Notes under the pieces: model-generated | Seen by the model: the letters and a program-made list of their open reading frames with translations, nothing else | The model's database searches: none | What the model was told of the DNA's origin: nothing | In this document: in pieces, positions 27,161-32,984 of the stretch | How the letters are laid out: the number at the start of each line of letters is the position of its first letter | Position numbering within the stretch: the first letter of the stretch is position 1 | Program-made: the position numbers and the translations under genes | Source: Enhygromyxa salina | GTDB taxonomy: Bacteria; Myxococcota_A; Polyangia; Nannocystales; Nannocystaceae | Direction: 5' to 3' | DNA length: 32,984 bases | Assembly (NCBI RefSeq): GCF_002994615.1 | Contig: NZ_PVNK01000175.1 | Location: 1 to 32,984, forward strand

Positions 27161-27814
27161 GTGCACGCGATCGCGCTCGTACTCGCCACCAGCCTCGCGC
27201 TCGGCCCAGCCGCCCCCGGCACACCGACGCCCGAGCAAGCCGACCTCGAGGCACCCGCGGCCGCGGACGAGGAGGCCCCGGTCGACGACCTGAGCGAGGG
27301 CGAGGACGGCCCGGTCGACGACCTGAGCGAGGGCGACGCGGCCCCCGTCGACGAAGCGACCGAGCCGGCTGACGGCGCCGAGCCAGAGCCGAGCGACGCG
27401 CCCGAGCCCGAACTCGAACCCGAACCCGCCCCCGAACCCGCGCCGCCAAGCGGCAACGAAGACGCCCTCGCCGCGAGCACGACCACGCCCGCCGCACCGG
27501 TCGTCCGCGACCGCCTCGCCTGCGAGGGCAGCAAGGCCTGCCGCCGGATGACGATCTCGGGCATCGTCGTGGGCTCGCTCGGCGTCATCGGCGTCGGCCT
27601 CGGCATCGGTCTGCTCCTCAAGCCCGACCAGGTCCTGCCCGACCAGCCGACCTACATCACGAGCACCCACCCACCCGGACTCGTGACCCTGACCGTCGCC
27701 GCTGGCGTCACGCTGACCTCGGTGTTGATGCTCGTCGCCGCCCACAAGGGCTACAAGGACCTCCCCGACGAGCAAGCCCGGGTTCGCATGACGCCCTCGG
27801 GTCTACGCTTTTGA
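27161..27814 (+). CDS. Secreted/membrane protein with acidic Pro-Glu linker
   Basis: The 217-residue product has a signal peptide (about 1-18), a strongly acidic linker containing two PVDDLSEG repeats and EPEPEPAPEPAP, and two membrane helices (about 129-152 and 170-190) with a basic C-terminus. The acidic segment would lie outside the membrane. GTG start at 27161, 30 bases after the previous stop; possibly cotranscribed with it. Function unknown. Confidence 0.65.
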   Translation: MHAIALVLATSLALGPAAPGTPTPEQADLEAPAAADEEAPVDDLSEGEDGPVDDLSEGDAAPVDEATEPADGAEPEPSDAPEPELEPEPAPEPAPPSGNEDALAASTTTPAAPVVRDRLACEGSKACRRMTISGIVVGSLGVIGVGLGIGLLLKPDQVLPDQPTYITSTHPPGLVTLTVAAGVTLTSVLMLVAAHKGYKDLPDEQARVRMTPSGLRF

Positions 27815-27829
27815 GTCGCCACGATCGTC

Positions 27830-28213
27830 ATGATCACCACGATCATCAAGTCACCGCGGGCCACGCTCGCCCTGCTGCTGCCGAGCTTCTGCCTCGGCCT
27901 CCTGCTCGGCGCGTGCACCCTGCCCAACCCCAATCACTGCCAAAACCTCGCGGCCGATCCCAACGCCTGGTGCGCCGAGCTGTCCGCCGACGAGCCCTTC
28001 TGCTCGCCCTGCGTCGCCGACAACTACGGCTGCGTCGCCGAGGAGCCGAGCCAGGACGAGTGCCCCGCGTACACGGCTCCAGCGCCCAGCACGGGGACCG
28101 ACTCGGGCACGGGCACCGACTCCGGGACCGAGACCGACTCCGGGACTGAGACCGACTCCGGCTCCGAGACCGACTCCGGCTCCGAGACCGACTCCGGGAC
28201 CGAGACCGGCTGA
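27830..28213 (+). CDS. Small Cys-containing lipoprotein with TDSG(T/S)E tail
   Basis: The 127-residue product has a hydrophobic signal with lipobox LLGAC, a Cys-rich core (CQNLAADPNAWCAELSADE, FCSPCVADNYGC) of about 55 residues, and a C-terminal tail of (T/S)E-TDSG hexapeptide repeats. It follows the preceding gene by 15 bases. Likely exported; no family recognised. The Ser/Thr/Asp/Glu tail resembles the linkers of other lipoproteins here but is C-terminal, which is unusual. Confidence 0.65.
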   Translation: MITTIIKSPRATLALLLPSFCLGLLLGACTLPNPNHCQNLAADPNAWCAELSADEPFCSPCVADNYGCVAEEPSQDECPAYTAPAPSTGTDSGTGTDSGTETDSGTETDSGSETDSGSETDSGTETG

Positions 28214-28219
28214 CGCCGC

Positions 28220-28654
28220 TCAGGGCAAGCCGGGGAAGCTGTCGACCCAGGCGACCTCGATGTCGGGGAAGCTGTCGACGTACTGGATCTTGAAGTCCGC
28301 GAAGCTGTCGACGAACTGCCACTCCCCGCAGTCGTCGGCGAACGAGCCGACCTTCTTGACCTTCAGATCTGGGAAGCTCGACACCGCCTTGACCCGAATG
28401 TCGGGGAAGCTGTCGACGACCTTGACCTTGCCCGCGAGCACCGTGCCCCGGAAGGCGCAGTCCGCCCCCACGTTGCCCGTGCCCTGCGTGCTGCCAGCCG
28501 CGATCGGTGCCGCGGGCGCAAGCGCCGCGGGCGCGAGCGCCTCGACCGTGCTGCCGAGAAAGTTGGTCTGACCAGCGCTGGCGGGGGCGGTGGTGGTCAG
28601 CCACACCCCGAGACCCACGAGGCCAACGAACGCACCGGTACGCGCAAACGACAT
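28220..28654 (-). CDS. Secreted DSFPD-repeat protein (beta-solenoid-like)
   Basis: The 144-residue product has a signal peptide (about 1-27), an Ala/Pro-rich spacer, and from about residue 74 six ~11-12-residue repeats around V(D/S)SF(P/A)D(I/L/F)xV, ending WVDSFPGLP; two Cys interrupt one repeat. Such regular short repeats usually fold as a beta-roll or solenoid. ATG at 28654 has TATGCT nine bases upstream (28664-28669, minus strand). The 3' end is six bases from the convergent lipoprotein gene. Function unknown. Confidence 0.7.
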   Translation of the reverse strand: MSFARTGAFVGLVGLGVWLTTTAPASAGQTNFLGSTVEALAPAALAPAAPIAAGSTQGTGNVGADCAFRGTVLAGKVKVVDSFPDIRVKAVSSFPDLKVKKVGSFADDCGEWQFVDSFADFKIQYVDSFPDIEVAWVDSFPGLP

Positions 28655-28700
28655 GGCAAGGTGAGCATATTCCGCAGGTTCCGCGGATCACAACTCTTCG

Positions 28701-28740
28701 CCAGTGACATTGCTCTGCCCCGCGCTTTGAAGATCACTGG
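28701..28740. repeat. Inverted repeat CCAGTGA / TCACTGG
   Basis: Seven-base arms (28701-28707, 28734-28740) around a 26-base spacer, in the gap between the DSFPD gene and element E5. No gene is visible in 28670-28772; this may be a site or part of another decayed repeat. Confidence 0.35.
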
Positions 28741-28772
28741 AGCCGCCCCGTCGAAGCCGCTCACGCCTGGTA

Positions 28773-28938
28773 CTAGCAGCCCGGGGTGCAATGCATCGTG
28801 TCGCCTCGCGCCGGAATTTTCGCTGAGGGCGCGAAGCCAAAACGCCGCTGTACCGGGCGTACTGCAAGTTTTGGCGACAAAGCCATCGGCGAAAAGGCCA
28901 AGCGAGGCGGCGCGAGGCATTGCACCCCGGGCTGCTAG
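28773..28938 (+). repeat. 166-bp palindromic CTAG element, copy E5
   Basis: Exactly 166 bp with CTAG ends and the 22-bp perfect outer arms of E2/E4. The bases 28935-28937 within the right CTAG form the TAG stop codon (minus strand) of the CoA-transferase gene. Confidence 0.92.
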
Positions 28939-29684
28939 CGGTGAGGCGAGCGTTTGGGGTGACCGGAGGGGCTCGGCCGAACGGTCCGATACTCAATGAA
29001 GTTCACGTGCTCTGGCACATGAACGAGGCGCTGAACGAAGATCCCCGGCAGGTGGATGTCGTCGGGGTCGAGCGCCCCCGCCGGGACCAGCTCGTCGACC
29101 TCGGCGATCGTGACCCGCCCTGCCATGGCCGCGAGCGGGTTGAAGTTGCGGGAGGTCCGGTAGAAGCGGAGGTTGCCGAAGGGGTCGCCCACGGCCGCAC
29201 GTACGATCGCGTAGTCGGGCTCGAGCGCGGTCTCGAGCACGTGCGGCCGGCCGCCGAAGTCGCGCACCTCCTTGCCCTCGGCGACCACCGTCCCGGCCCC
29301 GGTCGGGGTGAAGAAGGCCGCGATCCCGGCTCCGCCCGCGCGCAGGCGCTCGGCCAGGGTGCCCTGGGGGTTGAGCTCGACCTCGACCTCGCCCGCGAGC
29401 ATCTGGGTCTCGAGATCCGGGTTGCCGCCGACGAAGCTGCACACGACCCGGGCGACCTGCCGCTGCTGGAGCAAGATCGCCAGCCCGCGGCCCTGGTTGC
29501 CGCAGTTGTTCGACATGATCGTCAGACCCCGGGCGCCGCTGGCGGCCACGGCCCCGATCAACGCCTCGGGGTTGCCGACCAGCCCGAAGCCGCCGACCGC
29601 GACGCTGGCCCCCTCGCCGAGGTCGAACAGCGCGGCCTCGGCGGACTCGTAGATCTTGCTCGCGGACTTTGCTGCGGCGCTCAC
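28935..29684 (-). CDS. 3-oxoacid CoA-transferase subunit A (orphan)
   Basis: Transfers CoA between succinyl-CoA or acetyl-CoA and a 3-oxoacid, normally as an A/B heterodimer. The 249-residue product has the subunit A landmarks VAVGGFGLVGNPEALI, SNNCGNQGRGLAIL, FVGGNP, ELNPQGTLAERLRAGGAGI, FFTPTGAGT, and the C-terminal FVQRLV. The usual ending near 'RTVR' is followed by 13 extra residues encoded by repeat sequence, and the stop lies inside element E5. No subunit B gene follows: E5 and the DSFPD gene are next. GTG start at 29684 with TAGTCT six bases upstream. Confidence 0.88.
   Translation of the reverse strand: MSAAAKSASKIYESAEAALFDLGEGASVAVGGFGLVGNPEALIGAVAASGARGLTIMSNNCGNQGRGLAILLQQRQVARVVCSFVGGNPDLETQMLAGEVEVELNPQGTLAERLRAGGAGIAAFFTPTGAGTVVAEGKEVRDFGGRPHVLETALEPDYAIVRAAVGDPFGNLRFYRTSRNFNPLAAMAGRVTIAEVDELVPAGALDPDDIHLPGIFVQRLVHVPEHVNFIEYRTVRPSPSGHPKRSPHR
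28947..28970. repeat. Partial copy of the 11555-11578 repeat
   Basis: GCGAGCGTTTGGGGTGA plus CGGAGGGG with one mismatch between them, found near the CTAG end of E5 here and inside the CTAG-bounded unit at 11538-11630. It encodes the extra C-terminal residues of the CoA-transferase. Confidence 0.6.
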
Positions 29685-29690
29685 CCGGGC

Positions 29691-29696
29691 AGACTA
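29691..29696 (-). promoter_or_regulatory. -10-like TAGTCT of the CoA-transferase gene
   Basis: Minus-strand TAGTCT ends six bases before the GTG, consistent with a leaderless mRNA; it lies just before the stop of the upstream chitinase gene. Confidence 0.4.
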
Positions 29697-29698
29697 CC

Positions 29699-30748
29699 TC
29701 AGCCGTAGGGGCTCATCATGTCGCAGTCGACCTTGTCGCCCGGGTCGGTCCCGAGCAGGTCGACGTAGCGGGTGAAGAAGCCGACTCGATCGGCGACGGC
29801 GGCGTTGCCGGGCATGTTGCACTCGAGCCCTCCGTTGATGATGTTCGTCGTCATCCCGAAGCCCGGCAGCCGGCCCTGGGCCTCGTCGTCGGCGCTCGGC
29901 GCCCACGCCCCGACCATCACGTCGTGGGCCGAGGGCTTGGGCAGCTGCTCGGTCATCCAAAACCACAGCGCGGTCTGGAGCGCGAGCTTGGGGTCGTTCT
30001 TCACCAGGTCCGGATCGCTGAGGAGATCGACGCCGAGCGCGTCGCCGGCCTGGCCGTAGTTGTAGTTCCAGCTCAGCTGGATCGCCCCGCGACCGTGGTA
30101 GGTCTTCGCGTCCGCGCACGGGTACTGCATGTTGTTGGGGTCGCAGTACTGGGGGCAGCCGTTGTTCGCGCAGCCGACCTCCTCGATGAAGCACAGGCCC
30201 CAGCTGTGCGGCCCGTCGGGCGCGTTCGCCCAGCCCCCGGTGGTCTCGTGGGAGATCTGGGCCAAGAAGGCCGCGAGCTCCCGCCGCCGCGTGGCCTCGT
30301 CGCCCTCGCAGGCGAAGCTCGGGTAGTCGGCGGCGGCCGCGAGCAGCCCCGCGAGGGTGTAGTTCGAGCCCTCGCAGGCGGGGTCGTTCTTGTGCAGGAA
30401 CATCTCGTCCCACAGGGCTTGATCGAGGAGCTCGCTCAGCTCGCAGGCGGGGTCGCCGTCGCCGTCGCCATCTCCGTCTCCAGAGTCTCCGTCGCCAGAG
30501 TCTCCGTCGCCAGAGTCTCCGTCGCCGTCGCCAGAGTCTCCGTCGCCGTCGCCAGAGTCGCCGTCGCCATCTCCGGGATCGCCGTCGCCGCCGTCGCCAT
30601 CTCCGGGATCGCCGTCGCCGCCGTCGCCATCCCCGTCGCCCGTGCTCGTCTCGGTGTCCGAATCAGCGGGGTTGTTGTCATCGTCCGCACACGCGAGCGC
30701 CACTCCGCACGCGAGCATCAGCGTCGAACTCCTCGAGTAAAACGTCAT
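29699..30748 (-). CDS. GH19 chitinase-like lipoprotein
   Basis: The 349-residue product has a lipobox VALAC (Cys20), a long Gly/Asp/Ser/Pro linker (about 37-99), and a family 19 glycoside hydrolase domain: the acid Glu168 in SHETTGG, the base Glu190 in CFIEE exactly 22 residues later as in plant chitinases, HGRGAIQLSWNYNYG, and INGGLECN. It would cut chitin or peptidoglycan-like beta-1,4 glycans at the cell surface. ATG at 30748 is preceded by GGGAG eight bases away. It follows the polyglutamate-hydrolase-like gene on the same strand by 118 bases. Confidence 0.88.
   Translation of the reverse strand: MTFYSRSSTLMLACGVALACADDDNNPADSDTETSTGDGDGDGGDGDPGDGDGGDGDPGDGDGDSGDGDGDSGDGDGDSGDGDSGDGDSGDGDGDGDGDPACELSELLDQALWDEMFLHKNDPACEGSNYTLAGLLAAAADYPSFACEGDEATRRRELAAFLAQISHETTGGWANAPDGPHSWGLCFIEEVGCANNGCPQYCDPNNMQYPCADAKTYHGRGAIQLSWNYNYGQAGDALGVDLLSDPDLVKNDPKLALQTALWFWMTEQLPKPSAHDVMVGAWAPSADDEAQGRLPGFGMTTNIINGGLECNMPGNAAVADRVGFFTRYVDLLGTDPGDKVDCDMMSPYG
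30436..30645 (-). repeat. Gly-Asp/Ser/Pro-coding simple repeat
   Basis: Runs of GGCGACGGC-type triplets with variants encode the linker of the chitinase. The same kind of repeat occurs at 1-33, 11075-11120, 13410-13490 and 26418-26472. Confidence 0.8.
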
Positions 30749-30866
30749 GGCCCAGTCTCCCACGAGATGCGCGCGGTCAGAAACTGCGGCCGCAGTGGGG
30801 GCTGTGGTCGATCCTCGCCAAGCTCGAGGCCGCGGGCTCGAGCTGGCGGGATCCTCGACGGGGGCT

Positions 30867-31961
30867 TCACTCGACGGGTTGATAGAGCACGGCGATGATG
30901 GCATCGACGATGGCTTCGCGGTGGGTCTTGTTCAGGCGTACGGCCTTGCTCGACGAGATCTGGATGCCGCCGACGCCGTCCTTGGTCAGCCAATTGACCA
31001 CGTTCCTGGTCGAGTCTCCGGAGTGCCCCTCATTCCCCGTAGCGATCGTGACCTCGATCTCCAGCGGCGGGTCGAGGGCAGCAAAGGCGTCGTCGATCGC
31101 CTGGCGGATATCATCCTTGAGCGCCATGGGTGCGCCGCCTCCGACGATCACGTTGTCGCCGCTGAGGCCGTGAAAAATGACCGCGTTTGTGAACCCAGCA
31201 CCTTCGGGGCCGCGGTCCACGAGCGCATCGAGCCCGGGAAAGCTGTTGGGGCTGAGGTCGGTCGAGGTGATGTGCCACTGATCAAACGCGCCACCGCCTT
31301 TTTTGTAGCCCAGGCATATCCACGAGCTCACGGGCCTGCCGAGCGCCTCCACTCGCGAGCGCATGTACTCGGCCTGGAGCTCGGTCCGGAGCTCAATCGA
31401 GCCGCCGTGGGGCGCGAGCACGACCAGCTCGTCTTGCTCCCCGTCGTCGACGAGGCGCTCGACGAACTCGCTCTGGTCCTTGGCCTCCTCGTCGGTCAGG
31501 CCCTCGGCCACGACTTGGGTGTGGAGCTTGGCGCTGAAGATGCCGCTGGTCCCGAGTCGCTCACGCGCGGCCTCGCTCATCCGCACCCGCTTGTTGCCCT
31601 TCTCGCTCCGGACGTCGCCGACGGTGTAGAGCGCGACCCGGCCGTTGCTGCGCACGACCCGGCACTGGTCGCCGAGCGAGAGGTACACGGCGAGATCATC
31701 GTCAATCGAGAGGTGCTCGGGCCGGCCCAAGATCGGCTGGTTATTCCTGGCCCTCCTGACCTTGATCGAGCGCACGACGCTGGGGTTGACGTCCCGCAGT
31801 CGGATGAGGTCATGCCCTTCCTCGTCGACTTCGCTCAGGCAGCCCGGGACGATCAACGGGGCCGCAGCCGCGCCGATCAGGCGAAAGAACGCCCGCCGAT
31901 CGATCTCTCCCACGGTCTTTGAATCATCGAGGACAGGCTGAGGGTCGATTGGATGTTTCAT
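30867..31961 (-). CDS. Poly-gamma-glutamate hydrolase-like (YjqB family) exported protein
   Basis: The 364-residue product has a Tat-type signal: twin Arg (22-23) in DRRAFFR, a hydrophobic stretch and a lipobox-like VPGC (Cys41). The rest resembles the YjqB/PF05908 zinc peptidases that cleave poly-gamma-glutamate: VLAPHGGSIELRTE (near 177), QWHITSTD (near 226), AVIFHGLSGDNVIVGG, and GGIQISSSKAVRLNKTHRE near the end. ATG at 31961 lies directly after an 8-bp inverted repeat. Upstream of the chitinase on the same strand; both may attack prey or biofilm polymers (inference). Confidence 0.75.
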   Translation of the reverse strand: MKHPIDPQPVLDDSKTVGEIDRRAFFRLIGAAAAPLIVPGCLSEVDEEGHDLIRLRDVNPSVVRSIKVRRARNNQPILGRPEHLSIDDDLAVYLSLGDQCRVVRSNGRVALYTVGDVRSEKGNKRVRMSEAARERLGTSGIFSAKLHTQVVAEGLTDEEAKDQSEFVERLVDDGEQDELVVLAPHGGSIELRTELQAEYMRSRVEALGRPVSSWICLGYKKGGGAFDQWHITSTDLSPNSFPGLDALVDRGPEGAGFTNAVIFHGLSGDNVIVGGGAPMALKDDIRQAIDDAFAALDPPLEIEVTIATGNEGHSGDSTRNVVNWLTKDGVGGIQISSSKAVRLNKTHREAIVDAIIAVLYQPVE

Positions 31962-31991
31962 CGATATTCAGCTCTAACGGCCCAATATCGA
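31961..31991 (-). promoter_or_regulatory. Inverted repeat at the start of the YjqB-like gene
   Basis: TCGATATT (31961-31968) and AATATCGA (31984-31991), 8-base arms 15 bases apart, touching the start codon. Candidate operator or 5' hairpin. The region 31992-32100 beyond it is unusually AT-rich for this genome and probably holds the promoter, but no clear -35/-10 pair was found. Confidence 0.45.
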
Positions 31992-32235
31992 AAGTCAATT
32001 CGCTCCATCTGCATTCTATCCAATACTACAACCTGCCGAATCCTCATACATGCGATTGCACAATTGATAACGACAGTAACCAGAATGATCGCCGCGCTCG
32101 ACGGCTGGGTCGTCCGCCGCATTCGGACGTATCCTCGCGCACGCTCAATACCGCGCGGCGTCCGTCAGCGGTCGCTGCGCCCCTGGACGAAGGGCCAATG
32201 TCACTCGCTGACCGCGTCGTTATTTGCCGGCCCCC

Positions 32236-32964
32236 TCAGCCCCCTTTGCGCCGGGTGAGCAGCGACGCAACGCGAGGGTGAACGTACTCAGCGAGCACCC
32301 GCCCGCCCGCGCGAGTGATGTGGATCCCGTCGCCTGTGCGGACGCGCTCGCGCTGGCCGTCGATCTCGAGCTGCTCCGTAAACCCGCCGTCCTCGGCGAG
32401 CACGGTCCAGACGTCGACGAAGCGCGCGCTGGGCCGGATAGCGAGCTCCGCGCGAACGAGGCGGTTGACGTAGGCGACGTGGGCGCAGAGCTTGGCCGAG
32501 CGCATCTGCGGTATCCCGACCCAGATCAGCCCCTCGCCGGCCGGAGTCATGGCGTTGGCGAAGGCGTTGATCCGGCGCCGATACTCGGGCTCCCAGCCCT
32601 CGCTGCCGTAGCGGATCCACTCGGGGTCGGCGCCCTCGCCCATGTACAGGCCCTGGCGATCGTTGCCGCCGAACATCACGATGACCGCGTCGGGTAAGAA
32701 TTCGGCCCGGGCCTCGGGTCCGACCTCGAACCAGTCGTAGAAATCGGGCCGCGCGAGGCCGCTGGCGACCTTGCCCCGGCGGTCGACCGCGAAGCTGTAG
32801 CGCTGCTCGAGCTCGGCCTCCAGCGCCGGACCGAAGCCACCGACGATCAAGCTGTCGCCGACGATCAGCACCCGGGGGGCGCGCGCGTGGCCGACCCGCG
32901 GCCACAGACCGAGGACGGGGGAGAGCGCGAGGCTCAGGGATAGTTGACGACGCGTCAGAGCCAA
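32236..32964 (-). CDS. SGNH/GDSL-family hydrolase (DUF459-like)
   Basis: The 242-residue product has a Tat-like N-terminus (LTRRQLSLSL) and hydrophobic segment, then the SGNH blocks: GDSL with nucleophile Ser38, a later GGND (near 99), and the C-terminal DGIHIT...G with the Asp-x-x-His pair. Such enzymes deacylate esters, often on polysaccharides or cell-wall glycans; the substrate is unknown. The start is taken as TTG at 32964, with TAGGCT seven bases upstream, but the true start could lie beyond the window edge. Confidence 0.8.
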   Translation of the reverse strand: MALTRRQLSLSLALSPVLGLWPRVGHARAPRVLIVGDSLIVGGFGPALEAELEQRYSFAVDRRGKVASGLARPDFYDWFEVGPEARAEFLPDAVIVMFGGNDRQGLYMGEGADPEWIRYGSEGWEPEYRRRINAFANAMTPAGEGLIWVGIPQMRSAKLCAHVAYVNRLVRAELAIRPSARFVDVWTVLAEDGGFTEQLEIDGQRERVRTGDGIHITRAGGRVLAEYVHPRVASLLTRRKGG

Positions 32965-32974
32965 GACGCGAAGC

Positions 32975-32984
32975 CTAGCAGCCC
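32975..32984. repeat. Probable end of another 166-bp element at the window edge
   Basis: CTAGCAGCCC, the exact first ten bases of the family, runs into the window end. Only the terminus is visible. Confidence 0.5.

Noticed and set aside
30436..30645. CRISPR-like or minisatellite array
   Set aside because: The repeat is an in-frame Gly-Asp/Ser/Pro-coding stretch with no unique spacers.

Overview
The window is very GC-rich DNA that reads like the chromosome of a myxobacterium, most likely of the Nannocystis/Enhygromyxa/Plesiocystis type. This is inferred from the many Cys-anchored lipoproteins with (Gly-Asp)n linkers, the MopE-like and CFI-box proteins, the type IV prepilin and the codon bias; no rRNA or tRNA is present to confirm it. 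Most genes are single or in pairs. Housekeeping genes (cysC, serS, dacB-ddl-trpS) sit among secreted or lipid-anchored proteins of mostly unknown role.

Layout. 1-1524: 3' part of a MopE-like/beta-propeller surface protein. 1683-3457 (minus): an outer-membrane barrel protein and a type IV prepilin behind a candidate sigma-54 promoter. 3981-5315: two tandemly duplicated membrane-anchored paralogues. 5378-6557: APS kinase and a lipocalin-like protein. 6737-8694 (minus): a cysteine-less radical-SAM-like protein translationally coupled to an intact rhomboid protease. 8873-10009: a HEAT-repeat/Mrr-type nuclease fusion. 10105-11262: a repeat-rich lipoprotein. 11329-11832: an array of palindromic elements. 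11922-14091: a Cys-motif protein, then a predicted two-gene unit of a CxCH lipoprotein and a copper type II monooxygenase. 14237-20070: serS, a DUF5362-like protein, dacB, ddl and trpS. 20217-28654: an acetyltransferase, a Cys-rich lipoprotein, a possible DNA-binding protein, a barrel protein, a large lipoprotein, a CFI-box protein and small secreted proteins. 28935-29684: an orphan CoA-transferase subunit A. 29699-31961 (minus): a GH19 chitinase and a gamma-polyglutamate-hydrolase-like protein. 32236-32964 (minus): an SGNH hydrolase.

The most unusual feature is a family of dispersed palindromic elements. Four copies are exactly 166 bp (3573, 6564, 11667, 28773), one is diverged (about 11329-11494), there are mini or solo ends (1628-1649, 4565-4575, 6554-6567), and one more copy probably begins at the right edge (32975). 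Every copy is bounded by CTAG and folds almost end to end. The copies carry compensatory changes in the stem and G.U pairs that favour one strand. A second, smaller CTAG-bounded palindrome family (1646-1686, 11491-11541, 11627-11670) abuts them and shares single CTAG junctions. Several of these CTAGs coincide with TAG stop codons of host genes, which suggests insertion into CTAG at gene ends. No transposase is present in the window.

Many genes have a TAnnnT -10-like hexamer only 6-10 nt before the start codon and no Shine-Dalgarno, suggesting leaderless or very short-leader mRNAs. A few other starts, two of them clearly inside operons, have strong GGAG-type ribosome binding sites.
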